From the NCBI GenBank assembly GCA_036937835.1, contig CM072875.1, forward strand, positions 17,763,501 through 17,827,500: a stretch of DNA of 64,000 bases, given 5' to 3'. Origin of the DNA: Pampus argenteus (lineage: Eukaryota > Chordata > Actinopteri > Scombriformes > Stromateidae). A model generated the notes under the pieces. That model was not told where the DNA came from. It saw only the letters and a program-made list of their open reading frames with translations, and ran no database searches. Of the stretch, positions 37,901 to 52,600 are shown piece after piece. Made by a program: the position numbers and the translations under genes. Within the stretch, counting starts at the first letter, position 1. Every line of letters begins with the position of its first letter.

Positions 37901-40900
37901 GTGATTATTAAATAGCATAAATAGTCTCTCTCAGAAACAACAAATTGATTTGGTAAAGCTGTTTATAATGCATATATTGGACCAACACCATATCAGCAAT
38001 AAATGTTACATAACAATGTTTGCAAGGACAAAACATGAGACGTCACTTCTGCTAAAAAAGAAAGTTGGAAAAGAAGTTATGATGATCCTTGCCAACCCGA
38101 CATAGATGTGCAAAGCAAGTTTCAAGGTGACGACGGACGACGGACGACGAGAGATGAAAATAATGTTGTTATCCACATCTGTGAAGTAGCTGTGAGCTGC
38201 CTGAACGTCTGGATGTTTGCTTTTAAATCCTCGTCATGGAAACCCAGGACTCTGTCAGTCTGTGGAGCCTAAACCACCGGCGTAATTATAACAATTATAG
38301 CCTACCCTTTTAGAAATGGATCAATATCATTTGCATTTAAATGAAACTCTATGAATACAAATAAAATGTATTTTAAATATTCTTAAATCTATATATAATA
38401 ATAATAATAATAATATATATTTTAATATTTTACTTTTTGCTACTTAATTCACAAATATGTCTGCTAATTAATTAAAATGCTTATTAATGCTAATTAAAAC
38501 ACTTTAAAAGTTGTTGTAGGTTTTTATTTTTAGAAATCTGGATGATTTTCCCACATCGCAACAAATGCATCCAAGTTTTACTCCTAATCTAAAAAAAAAA
38601 AGATGTAAACACACTATAATAATATATAAGTCATCCGGAGTTTATGTTATTATTTATTTCTTCCCCCAAAAGAACATAAAAAGTGCTCAAAAACAGAACT
38701 CCTCAATTGTACTCTCAATTTCTGTGTTCTCAATTTCACTTTTGAAACGGTCAGACTACAGTGTTACACTCACTGATGATTGTATAAAGTGTATGACTCA
38801 TTCCTCAGGTCAAGCCGATCCCACACAGGGAACAAGAATGACCTTTTTTTATGTTTATCAATCTCTTACTCCTTCCATAATTCTGTCTTTCTTTCTTTTT
38901 TTTTTTTTTTCCCCTCGTCTGTCTTCTGTTTGCATCCGCAGGAAAGTACAGCACCACCGGACCCAGGTCAGTATGGCTTGACCACTTTTTGAGAACTTGC
39001 AAAAGGGCTTTTTACATGGTACCTCTTAAACTACCTGCTTTCATCCCAGTTCTGTAACAAAACAGAAACGCAGAGAGGATAAAAAGGAGACGGTTGTAGT
39101 CGGTGGTCAGCGTGAGACCTGCAGGAGATAGATGATGATTTAATGATAACCCTCAGATGTTATGTTATCATACCGCACTCACATTTTTGATCAAATATTA
39201 CTCAACTCTCAAAACCTAAAGATGATTTCTCAGAAATGCACTGACATGAATCTCTCTTACTCATACACGTGGTATAAAGGAAGAAATGAGCAACCGACAG
39301 TTTCATATTGACAAATATATTTGAGTTAGAATAACCAATCAATAATAGGATGCAAAAGAAATCCTTTTTTTTTTTTCCATCGCATGCTGTGATGCCTAAA
39401 CACAAGCCGGCATTGAGGCATTGAGATGAATTGGAGTAGGTAGAATCATCATGAGAACCACGGCAGGAGAAATGCTTGCAGAAAGACACTTGCAGCAGTC
39501 TATATACCTCGGCCTCAACTGCTGAGCTGTGCCTTCGTGATAAATCAATTTCCATAAGGGGCTCTATGAGAAAGACAGCCGTGCTTATTGTTCTTATTAA
39601 AAACCAATGTGAGATATTCCATTCATCTGAGGTCACTGTCAGCTAATAGTTTCCTCGGGCTGGCTTGCAGGGGAGCCATGGCTGGAAGGGGAGATGTGTC
39701 TGAGGGGGGTGCTAGATGTGTGAGTCTGGGGAGAGTAAGTGGCTGTGTCTTTTAAGTTGGCAGGGATGTTTCGTCTTAGCCTTAGCCGGATGACTCGTGG
39801 CTGTGTTTTGTCTGCCGCGCTGAGGAAAGATTGGAGCTGCGCCGTTGAGGAATCAAAGAGATGAATTTCCTGCAGAAGTAAATTGCTGCCTTATAGGGAG
39901 GTGCCATTCTAGTGGTTTAGACCTCAATCAAAAAGACAGAGCTCACACATTTATGCTCGTGTTAGAGATCACTCAGGTTGAAACCTTCATGATGATGACA
40001 GTAAAGTAATTTGTATAGGGATATATATAACAATTATTAAAGGGCTAGTCTACTCAAATGTATTAATTAATTATTGATATCATTTTGAAAAAAGGGTTTC
40101 TAACCATTCAGATAGATTTTATTTGCCTGTATTTTTTTTTATATTTCTGCACTATAAAACCTTTTTTTTTTAATTGGAGCTACTTTCTAGGTGAAAAAAT
40201 AGTTCCCATGAATTTACTGGAAGAAGGAAAGAAATACGACAAAAAGTGAACAATTTAAAAACCATATAAATAAATCGTAAAGTACTGAAACATTAAAATA
40301 CACACAGTTTTAGGATCTGTTTCTTGGAGAATACCTGTTTCTAATTGGACAAATTATTAAGTTTTGGGGGTACAGTCTGTTTGTTAAGTAAGAAAGTATT
40401 GTGTGATTTCAGATTTCTATTTTCAATATTATTACAGTATGTCTTAACCTTTTAGATAAAGTTTCAGGGTTACAGTATTTCCATGTATCAGCCAGAACTT
40501 GATGATGATGATAATAATCAGATACTGACGTAGACTCTTTGAAGTGAACATTTTTTAAGATTTCAGTATAAATGTGTTTCTGTTTCCTGTCTGCTAGGTT
40601 TACCCAGGATGGTTGTGATCAGAGACTACAGTGGCATCCCCTGTCCCCAGCATGGGCCCCCACTATGTATTCACGCGGGGGATGTCATTGAACTGATGTT
40701 TGCCGACCTGCACAGCTCCTGGTGGCAGGTGCGTGTCACTCAGCTAAACCTCTTTTTTTATCTCAACATCTGTAACTCTGTTCCAGCTCACCGGCTTGGC
40801 GCACGCAATGTCTTTGAGATTGAATCAGTGCTGCATATCATATTTTCTCTCTCTCTCTCTTTTACTGGATGTCCCGCTATTAGACAAAGAGAAAAAAAAA

Positions 40901-43582
40901 CAAAACTTAAAGATATATTTTAAAAGAGGCATCGCCCCCAATTCATCTCCATTCGACTCCACTCACTTTATTGTTTCTAAATCACAAATTGTATTATGGG
41001 TATTTATCACGTTCTGTATCCTGTCAGACAAAGCCGTAAATATGACAGAAACATTATGATGAGCTCAGCCTCAATTAGAAGTATCAGTCGAAGACATTCA
41101 TGAACTCCTCTGGACCCCAGTTACATCACAAATGGGGTAGCTGTCTTTTTTTTGTCACTCCTCAGATTGAATCAGAGCCCACGTCAGATGATCTAACCAA
41201 TTAGTTGCTTCAGTTGATTAATCGAGTGCCGCGGTGAGATAATAAAACAGCAGACACTTCGGCCTCTGGAGGATGTTTTAATGGTGGTGCACGACCTCAT
41301 GTGCTGGCACATTTAGAAAGCATCTCACTAGGTCGGCCAACGGTTGAGAACGTTTGACCTTATCTATTTTTGAAAGGATGGAGATTTATCTAGGGGTCTT
41401 CCGGCAGCCTCCCTAGCTGTTTCTCACTCTGCTTTACGCCGACATTAAAGCCTCATCTTCCCTTCTGGTTCTGCTCCAATCAGACTGTGGTTCTTTGCCA
41501 ACGGCACAGCTGGGAGTAGGCAGTTAGCCTGATCTCCTATGCTTCGTGTTTCTCTCTGTTGTGACAGAGCACAAGGTGGCGAGTGAGGGCACGGATGCCA
41601 GGAGACTTCTAGTAATCCGATAGAACGGCATGCAGAATGTCATGTCACAGACCTGATGGCACTGCTTTGTTTTGCTACTATGGTTACCATACAGGCTGGT
41701 GTGTGTGTGTGGTGGTGGGGGGGATTAAAAGATAATGCACATTTGTGTTCATTCTAGTCAGTGCCTAATTACACTGTAATAAGGTTACTGCTGTAAAGCT
41801 ATGATTTTCATGAGCAGATTCCAATATTAACAGCGGCATGACATAATGCAGAGAGCAGTATAATGAAGTTGAGAGAAAAAGGGTTCAAGGTTTAAAAGTT
41901 GACCAGCAAACTACGACTACTAAATACTGCAATATATAGAAAAAGTCCACTCTGCCTTTTGGATAATCTTGAACAGAGTGTGGTTATGGTTGAATTTAGC
42001 TATATACAGCTGCATTTACTGTAGTTACAACAATGCAAACTAAATGACCAAGCTGTCAATTCATCAGAAGGGATATAACAACTAGCGTTCATCTTAGCTT
42101 ATCTCACCAGCTTCGATTATTTAGCCGATCAATGTCGCTGAAACGTTTTTTGTGACTTGGCTTATTTGCTCCATATTGTAGTTACCGTAGATGTTGCTCT
42201 CACAGAATTCTGTTTTTTTTCCACGACATAATAATTATTATGTATAATGTAAAATCTGTTTAAATAGGCAGTTTATCAGTGTCAGAATTGACACATTTTG
42301 TATTATAAAAATTTAGGGTTTTCCAATTGGTTGCAATCAGGATCCCAATTACGTTTTGTTACAGAAATGTTGTCTGTTTAAATGTATTTATGGTTTTGAG
42401 TCAGTATTCAGGTGTATTCAGGTGTCACTTTCTTAAAAGATACACAACATGTCTGCCGAGAGCAGCAAATGCACATCAACAGTTGGTGGCAGTAATGACC
42501 TGTAAAATGTAGAATGCAGTAATAAAAGAAAGAACAAGACTGCCGGCTCATATAAACACACATTTAAACGTCTTTTTTTTTTTCACATAGTCACATACAA
42601 TTCCCTTTTTTTTTTTTTTTTGGTGAAAAAACACAGAATCTAAACAAAACCAAACCAAACCGTGTTTGTTTACAATGAAAACTCCACAGGGTACCTTTAA
42701 TCTTCAGCGTCCCCAGTGGCGCCAGAGGATGGAATTACAGAACATTGAGAATTCATATCCCCTGTTACCCAGAAGGCAATTATCCCCATCCCACTGGCAG
42801 AACAATACAATCAATCACTGTAATTTCATTTGATCCTTTGGCTGCTGCCTGTTTATGCCAACACAGTAATAAGTTTAATCTTTATCATACGCTTATCGAA
42901 GGCATAACAAATAGAGAGGGTGGCTCTCAAAAAAAAAAAAGAAAAAAAAAGAAAAACCTTTGATGAAATGTTATTACACAGAATGAATCATAGAGATGGG
43001 TAAAGATTCGCTTTCCAATCTAGTTACTGCAAGGGCTTGCACGGTCCCAAAAAGCATTTCATACTAATAAAGAGGAGTGAGGAGGAAAGCGTAAACAGGG
43101 CAGGAAGCTGAATGAAGAGCTCCACATGCCCTCAACACTCACTGTCTTCTCAGATTAACTCAGCAGACTTCAAATTGACCTCGAGCTCAGAATTAGAAAC
43201 TCAAATTATCTTGATCTTAATCTTGACATATATGTTTATTACTCTCTACAACATTCATGGTATAGAATTAAGGCGTTAAAATATGTAGGGACAAGTATAT
43301 ATATATATAAAAAAAAACATTAAGCAATTTGTTAGTTAGCTAAAATGCAATTGTTAGTCTTGTGTGCGAGCCGGAGAAATCACGCTGTTTGGATATTCAA
43401 AGACCAGAATAAGATCCATTATTTAGTGTTAAACTAGGCTCTTGTTTTGATGCAGTACACAAATCTAACTGCCGGCAGAGTTTGAACCATAATTAACTTG
43501 GGCTGCAAATTAGATGCACTGCTTGTTGTTCGCTAATTGCTGAGGATTTATTGAAGCGTGTGTGAGAGGGGACGGAGAAAAG

Positions 43583-43623
<41 letters not shown>

Positions 43624-46600
43624 GGTATAGTTGCTCCCAGACAAATATAATGCGATTAACAGCCAGTTGTCATTGCAGGGCAGAATTCTGGCAACAAGCA
43701 GGATTGGCTTATTTCCAAGTGATGCTGTGAGGCCTTGCCCGTGTGTAAGTGTGCATATTTTTCGTAATCACTGAGATACATTTAGTGTGATTACAATGCA
43801 TTTAGTAGTTAATGGCGACTATTGATATCCTAGTGTAGGAATGTAGTGCTTTTCAATTGCAGTTTTTTTTTCACTGTAGAAAAACTGATTTTTTTTTTTT
43901 AAGCCATTAGATGTGGCTTAAATATCACATTACCAGAAATGACCTGCACCCTTTTAGTATCGACTCCGCCGAAAAACACAAAATAACCACATTTCTTTTC
44001 TACGCCAGCTTCCAAAACCCGTCGATTACTCGGCTCAGCTCTGGTAAGTGATTAAAACAAATGACTGTAGATTGCTAACAATAGCCACAAGTCATTCTTA
44101 CTCCGTATCGACTGTTCTCATCCTTATGTTCAGAATGATTGATTGCAGTGTAAGTGCAGTCGTTGTTCATGGGTGGTTTGCAGGTTTGCAGGGCCTATGG
44201 ATAGAGACCAGGCTGATGTGGAGCTCCTGGGCCGAGAAAACGGCACCTTTCTGGTTCGACACAGGAGTAAAGAGTGCACAGAATACGCTATGAGTATAAA
44301 GTAAGTGACATAACGGCTTGTTTTCCATTCATTTCTATACACAGGTTGTTTTTTTTTTAACTCACTACACTACAGTTCACAGAGGACATGCAGTCAACAA
44401 CAGCCTTGTGGGCATAAATATCTTATTTTGAGAGGTGAGAGGAGACTGGCAAGAATCATTAAAGCAAAAAAAATACCTACATGCAGATAACAGGCCCAGT
44501 ACAGTAATGTAGTATCTGAAAAAAAAAACCCCAAAACAACTCAGATATTGAAGTGGATGGACCGCAGCAGGAGGAAATCATAGTGTGTTCCACTCATGTA
44601 AGCTAAAAACAAGAAGTTACAGCGACTCATCAAAAACATGGAAAACGTTTCCCTGGTCTGGATGTTTTATACACAATGTATATTTCCTCACTTACTCTCT
44701 CTAATGACAATAAGTCACACATATAGTGTTGGTTTGTATTTGCCCAGGATTTCACATATCTGTCTAATATACTGTCGCCTCCACTTTAATTTAGACGCTG
44801 CAGGAATCAAATTATTCCCGGTCAACACTGACTGCTGAAGTAGCTAGTTTCATGTGAGAAAATCTTATAAAAAAACTGTGTAAATACTATCGAATATCAG
44901 ATTTTAAATTTCGTCATATTGCTTTCAATAAAAATATGATTTATGGATATCAGTAATTACACAAGTTGTGGTGGAGACAACTTAAAAAAGAGATATGTGG
45001 AGGATATGGTTAAGTTAATCAAAGGCATTGTTTGAGCATATAGATTTGTTAAAGTGGGCGTAGTGCAGTGAGTTGGGAAACATGCTGCTCTGTCTTCATT
45101 CAAACCTTACATCATACCCAAACACTGTTGCAGGTAGTTTACTATAATGGTCGTCCAAGCAGCACATCTCAGCTGAATGCAGCATTGGGATCTGTTGTAG
45201 CATCTATCTATTATTTGTGTCAACTGCTCAGACACATTTTTTTTTTTTTTTTCATCGTGCTATTTGCTGCACTTTGACTATCAATGCATTTCAAAAGAAG
45301 GCTAGCGATGCACTTGAATTGTAGATAAAAAAACATTCATTTCTTTAGGCCACAATAAACGGCTGCTTTATCTGCTGAGTTGAGTGCCTTGGAAATCCCT
45401 CTTTTGAAATACAACACTGTCCATTTAACAAGTGAATATCTTTCAGGCTACATCAAAGCTTGTTCAGTCTTTTAAAAAAATAAAACAGAACTATTGAGTC
45501 TTCTCGACCTGGCATGAAGGCTCCGAGAGATTATAACGATCGAGGGTACATCCTGAAAAACGGTGTTTAGATGTTAAGACTATTTAGCTGGTGACACATC
45601 ATTCTGGCCCATTTGGTTTGGTGGACTCATACCGTCCCTCTTTCAAAGCTTTGATGTACAGGGCCAGTTTCTGAACGCTCCAATCCTAATTGCCTGTCTC
45701 ACTGCTTAAGATCATTATCAGGATGGCTGTTTGAGATAATGGAGCTTTATACTGAGAGCTCCTGCTAATCAACTGGAACTGTCTAATGTCAGACACTGCA
45801 CAAGTGGTCAGTGTGTGTGTTGAATGATATGTTATATATGTGTGTGTGTGTTTGTGTGTGTGTGTGCAGCCTTGGGCGGAAAGAAAGACTCAGCCTTCAA
45901 CCAAACACACGGCTCATCTGTCTTCCTATGTGTTACGCACATATCTAAATCAACACACATCAATAATGTATTCCTCACCATATATTTATAATGTATCAGT
46001 AGATTTTTTGCAACACGATCATATTCTTCTCATCTGTTATACACTGCATCGGGAGATTATTTACAATGCAGATCTATCTCCACTGTAACTTGCACAGCAC
46101 CATATGGGAGACATGCAATATACAATACGGTACAGTATGACACTTACAATTGGCTTGACAGCACATTCCCACGTGTGTCTTGTATATACACTACATATCC
46201 TGTATGTATTTTCAAGGTTGGTATGCATTACTTTTCAAGAATAGACTGACTGAGGCTGAGATAGGATCGGTAGGGTTCTCACATGACATGATTATTTCAT
46301 CACTTGATTACTTAGTCAGGTTTGTAGCATACCATCAACTATGTTACTGTATGGTATACAGTAAATGATAAGGAGGGAAAGAGAACAAACAACAACAAAG
46401 AACAAAGAAAGAACAAAATGAATTGAATTGGCAGGCGTGTCAAAAGTCACCCTTTGTATGATTTGAAAATACATTTGAGAGGTGACGTAAAGGGGCAAAA
46501 AAAGAGAGAAATATGTCTTTTACACTAAATGATGTTAAGTTTTTTTTCTGACATTTCTGTATAGTCTTTCCTATTCAAATACAAGATATTTCTGCTCTTC

Positions 46601-49600
46601 TCTCCTACTTGATCTCTGATGTGAGAGACATGGGTCCACTGCAGGGAAAAAAAAAAAAAAAAAAAAACAACCCAAAAAACACAAAGAAATTCTTGTTAAA
46701 CAAATTGCTTGGCTCAGCATGGAAACCGACAGTCAGCTCAAAGAAAGACCTTTGTGACAGTTCACCATAGAGACTGGATTGATGTTGCAGCATGTATAGT
46801 TGATTAGCAGCCCATGTCTTATTCATCCTCCACAGGTTCAACGGTAAAGTCAAGCACATTAAAATTCAAGCCAAGGATGGCTGCTTTTACATCGCTGAGA
46901 GTCGGCTGTTCAAGACTGTGCTGGTAATGGTTTTAACTTTGTATGGATTTTTTTTTTTTTTTTTTTTTTTTTTTGTGCCCTATAAACTGCTGTAGCATTA
47001 ATGAGCATAATCATTTTGACATTGCACTACTTCTGCAGCACTCTCTTGAGATGAGCAGCAGCATATAAGCCACAAAAAAAAAAAAGAGACTTTTGTTTTA
47101 TCAATGCTAAAAATAATATATGTCTAATGGTGGTTTATTCTTATATTTGTGTGTGTGTATATTAGCTTGCTTCCAGCACATACACATGAAATGGGCACAC
47201 ACACACAAAGATATACAGTGTCGTGGTTAGTTGACCTGTTCAGCAACACTTTCTCTGCACTGGCTGCTGTTGTGTTGTCAAGATAAAACAAGCAACTCCT
47301 CCGTCACCAACCACTTTCCCGCATGTCTCGCTTCCTTCCTATACATTTTCACACAACAGCAGTTAGATTTACCCTGGCTTAACCAATGTTAAAGATACGT
47401 TTTGTTTCATTGTGCTTGTTTTACACAGGACCTAGTGGAGTACTACAAGCATCACTCTTTAAAGGAAGGTTTCAGCAGTCTTGACACCACTCTGCAGATC
47501 CCCTATAGGGAACTGTCCAATGGAAACATGCCCGGGGCGAGTGGCAGTGGTGAGTCAGCTTCACAAACTTCCAGGTTCCCGTAGACTCTCTGTCTGACGG
47601 GTAAAAATGCTCCTAGTCCAGGTCAGATCTCATTCCAGGTAATAGTAGACAGTAATTCTAAGCATTTGGGTTTTTTTTTTTTATTATAACAGACTAGATC
47701 AGATAATATTTACGGTATGACCAAAACAATCAGTAGAAACTTATATATATATTTCCCATGTTCTCATATAGAAACAAAACAAACTAAGAGCAGAAATTGT
47801 TTGCTAGAATCAGTCTCTCACCTTTTTGCTCATAATATTTTGTCATTACAGGTATTGTATTCCCTCCCCTCAAAGAACTGTTGGAAAATATCCCTCCTTA
47901 TATTACAAAATCATGCTGACAGAGCATTTGCTTGGTTTATTAAATACTCATCTTTACAACCACGTCTTAATACCCAAGGCAGTCCTATCTTTGACGTGGG
48001 AGTTGTAGTAGAAAATATTTAACGTAATGAACGTTAATGTCCCCGTGGAACAGCGCAGGGTAAGACGACGGCAGCAGTTTTCCTGGGGAGACGTGCTTCT
48101 TCAGTTTTACGCCGTTAATCCTCTTGTTTCATTTTTATCTCATAAAGTCAAAGACAACATTGTAGCACGTGTATAATGTCATTCAGAGTTAAATAACAAC
48201 ACTAAACACATGGTATCTGGAACACAGCTGATTGCAAATTTGCTATTTGATGTTTTTACCAGTTCAGAGTAGCAAATAGTCCTCACTGCCTCATACCACA
48301 GGGTAAAAACTAAACAAGAGTAATACTCGTTATGCAAAAATCACTTATTAAACACAAAAAGAGAAATTAGTAAACACTAGTGACCATCCCTGCGATTATT
48401 TTAGATTTGGCTTGTTATGGTTATTATGCAGTAAACCCCGAAGGAACAAATAGAGTTTTTCACACATATAAAAAACTACCATGTGGTGAAAACTATTAAT
48501 GCTGTTCTGCTTCTCTACAAACACGGTGTTGCTTGTCTTTGAGAGGTAAAGCTGCTTCTATGATTTCAACCTGTTGGCATTAACAGGCATGAATGAATGC
48601 ATCCAGTCACAGGGTCATTACTGGCCATCAGAGGAGGGAGCAGATGCTCATTCACTTTGAGAAAGCATGTGAAGATAAGAGAGAGAGAGAGAAAGGGGGT
48701 GTTGAGGAGGAAGGGGATTAGAGGAAGTGACAGAGAGAAGAGAAAGTTAGACAGGTTGAGAGAGATAGAGATAGGATGTGGACAGAATTAAATGGACAGA
48801 AGTGATGTAAAAAAAAAAAGAAGGAAAGAGTTTGAACGTCTAGGAATGGAGGGTGTTGTTTGTTGTACAGATGAGAACAAGTAGGAAACACAACGAGACA
48901 GATACTGAAACAATGAGGACAACCAAACCTGTATCTGGATATATTATCTGGGTAACAACATCTGATCACAAACCTTTGCATTTACAGAAAAGTTTACTTC
49001 TTGATCCTCGTTGTCATCAGGTCTACTTTTGATCCTGCAAATCTAATCTCATCTTGATTTCAGTGCATTCTGTTCTTCCTTAGCCAGATAAGATATAAGA
49101 TATGCAGATCCAAATGGCATGTTAATACCTGGTGTAAATGAGGGAAAGGAGAGACTCACAGTACAAAGGAAAAGTACGGAGTAAGAGAGATGGAGGAAAA
49201 GAAAGAGACAAAAGAGAGAATGAGAGAGAGACACTGAGTGAAATAAATAGAAAGGAGCCTTGGCAGCTCACCGCGCTTGGCAGAAAGGTCCCAGTTAGGG
49301 CCCAATGCCCCAGGCAAGCACCAGGAGTCTGCTACTCCAAACGTCATACTCCTCACACTGCTCAGCTCTGAGATGGCTTCACAATTTTCCTGACAGGACA
49401 TGACATTTCACTTGGGCTGGCAGCGGAGGAAACCGTGTGACAGCCGCCTGCTGACATACACCTGGGGGATACCCCTGGTCCAACTGAGAGAGTTGCGCCT
49501 ATTTCCACAAAACTGGGGAAAAAAAGTTTGCAAATACGATCTGATGTAAAAAAAAAAAAAAAAAAAAGAGAAGAGAGGCAACTGGATGTAAACTGTCTTA

Positions 49601-52600
49601 ACTTAAAGAAAGCTGTATGTGTAAACAACTACAGTCGGTGCGACGGCAGCTGATGTATGCAGATGAACGCTGGAACAAAGTCAAAGTTGTAGATGTAAAA
49701 AATTCTGCTGCATCCGTGTCCCTCTGCCTCTTTTGGCAGCGTTGGTCTCCGAGCGCATCAGGCTTCAAAGCAAGAGCTCTGCAAGAGGTGTGTTTGTGCA
49801 TCACTGCCATTCACCATGCTACCTTGAGAAAGTCTTGACAGACCTGCCATTGCCTCAGTGCATTCTGGGGTAGATTATTATTATTATTGCCTTAAGTCGT
49901 CCACCCCCATAGACAGTTAGTGTGGGCACTGCATGTTCTGTGTGGTAAACAGCCTCCATTGAAAGACAGATGTCATACCAAAAACAACAACAAAAGCACA
50001 AAATGGTTTGAATCTCGAAAACAGACGCATCACAGCAAAGAAAACAGAATGTACGGCTGAGCAAACAATCAGTATGATGCAGAACTACTGAAAAGACAAC
50101 AATGAACTGCTGTAATATGTTTGGAAAAAAACCCAACTAGCCTCAATTAAGTCTGACTGAATGTTTCACGTCTGTGCATACTGTATGCACTCATTTAATA
50201 TTATCTTTTATTGTCAGAAGAATCATGTTATAGTTGTAGATTTTATAGGATACTCAATTGTAGTGCCTTAAAATAATGATTACAAGCAGATAACATTCAA
50301 AATCTCTTTCAAAATGAGAGAAATTATTTAGTTTAGTTTGATCTTGTTTTTCATTTAATTATGTAGCGTGTAGAGTCAATATAATGTAATGTAATTCTAT
50401 TTATATAGTGTATCTAATGTTTTTTATGTTATGTACATACAGTATGTCCATATAGTACAGTATCTACTTCCTGCAGGTATGTGTATATTTGTTTGTGTGC
50501 TGGTCAGACAAACAGATGACACATATTTACTTATCCCTGTGGGATAGTAAACGCCTGCTTGGCTCAGGTAGGATTTCATATGGGAGCAGAAGTTTTTGGC
50601 ACTGCGGTGTGGGATCCCAGCCGTTGCCTTGTCAGGGCGCCGTGCTGTGCCCAGACATATACTTACCCCCATGCTGCTTTGGCTCACCTGGTCTGGATGT
50701 TAAGAGGCTGTTATTGCTCATTATTATGCAGTACGAGCTGGGGGAAGGTTGCAGAAGCTACACTACATAGCTAAAAGTATGTGTGTGTGCCCAAACATTA
50801 CAGCCACGTGTGATTGCCGAACATGTCGTGGGCATCAGTATATTCCTATAACAGCCTCTAAATGAATCTGAAACTGCAGAGATTTGCTCCCATTCACCGA
50901 CAAGAGGATCAGTGACGTCGGTAACTGATGTTGGGTGATAAGACCTGGCTCGCAGCTGGAGCCCCACTTCATCATAAATATATTGAGTTCAGAACTCGGG
51001 GCAGGCTTGCTTTGTACACAGAGACGTAGTCAGGAAACAGGAAAGGACCGTCCTCAAATACAGTATGTACAGTATGCAGTGTCCATATGTTTATATGGAT
51101 GCTCATGTTCACAAGTATGTTATTAAATTCTGATTAACCCCTCTTGTCATGCGTAGCGTTACATAAAAATCCAAATCAAGTATTATTTTTTCTTCACACT
51201 TCTCTCTGCTACCCGTCCTTGTTTTTTTGCTTGTTGCTTGTTCTTTGACTTTGCCAACTTTTTCTGTCTGTCTCCTTTACCCTCTCTCACTCGCTCTCTC
51301 TGTCAAACTTGTGTTTACTTTTCTTATGTTTTCTCTTTGCTCCCACTACGGCCTGAACACCCCCCCCAACCCACCCCCGCCTCCCCCCCATCACTCACTT
51401 TGTTTCTCTGTAGTTTCTCCTGGCGGCTGCAGCTTTGTTCCTCCCTCCTCCTCGCCTTTCTGGTCAGGTACAGGTACAGCTTTTCTATTCTCTGTCTGTC
51501 TTGCTGTATGCACACATTTTCAGGTTTCCAAAGACGGAATTGTCTTGTTTTTCCTGTCTCTATTAAATAATGTAGTCTAATATTAATTCCACTTTCACAT
51601 CATATTGCAGTACGAGCCATACGAGCACCTATGTGGATAAAAACCATTCATGTCAAGCCTCCTGTAATTCCAAATTGGAAACAAATTTCTAACAGCTATA
51701 TTTCCCACTTGGCCAAAAGAACTGCAGAAATGTCATCAAACCAGTGGTAACGAGCTGCATTTACATGTAATTAAAATCAAATAGTTACACTAATGTAGTC
51801 AATTTAACAAATTAAAAGGGTTTTTCACTCGTTGATGAATCAAAACATATATGTAATGTAATAGAAAATATGCTATGCGTGTGGTAGGATATGTGCCTGT
51901 GTGTGTGTACGAGGAAGTAAATGTATTCTTTGCATCCGACACGTCTACCCAGTTGTGTCATCTGTATTTCCACAGATAAGGCAAACAAACATGTACACCT
52001 GTGTTCACACACATGTACAAGATACGAGCCCTGACCTGCATCTGTCGGAGTAATCTAGTATAACCTGATAAGCGCTGATGCAATGCACGAGCAAAGTCGA
52101 ACATTGACTTTCAATAAGATCGACGCATGACGATGATAACCCGTGACCTCTCATCTCTGCTGTTTTGCATACATTTCTCTGCTTTATTCTCCCATCTGCG
52201 TCTCATCTGTTTCGCTATATACACAGTGTATATTAAAGGCACTTTTGTTGTATTGGTGAATTTGTAAGTAGGTTCTTTGTTGAAACACTTTTATGAGATG
52301 AAATTTTATTTGAGTTCATCATCCGTGAATACTAAAATCTTTTACATTTATGGGTTGCTACACCCAGAAAGAGTATCTGTAAGTCATACTTTTATCAAAT
52401 TGTTGTTTGGAGCATAATTCTGTGATTTTTTTTTTCTGTAAGTGTGATATTTATCAGTGGACGGTCAGCGACAGGACCGCAACACTTCAGCGAGCTGATA
52501 GTTGAATGGTGAGCTAGATGTGATAGATAACGGTGAGACAATAAGAAAAAAGCTTTCTCTGTGTCAGTGTTTTCTCCCAGGGTGCTGGGTACTGCAGTGG

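Noticed and set aside
50478..50760. Possible U1 snRNA remnant (atacttac) and short frames at 50489-50770
   Set aside because: Only eight bases match the U1 5' end; the following sequence does not resemble U1, and the frames have no recognisable product.
52577..52578. Alternative acceptor CCCAG before GGTGCTGGGT for the penultimate vav3 exon
   Set aside because: It would leave the wrong phase after both possible upstream exons. The acceptor at 52567 (ctgtgtcag) keeps the frame and yields the family string VFSPRVLGTAVARYDF.
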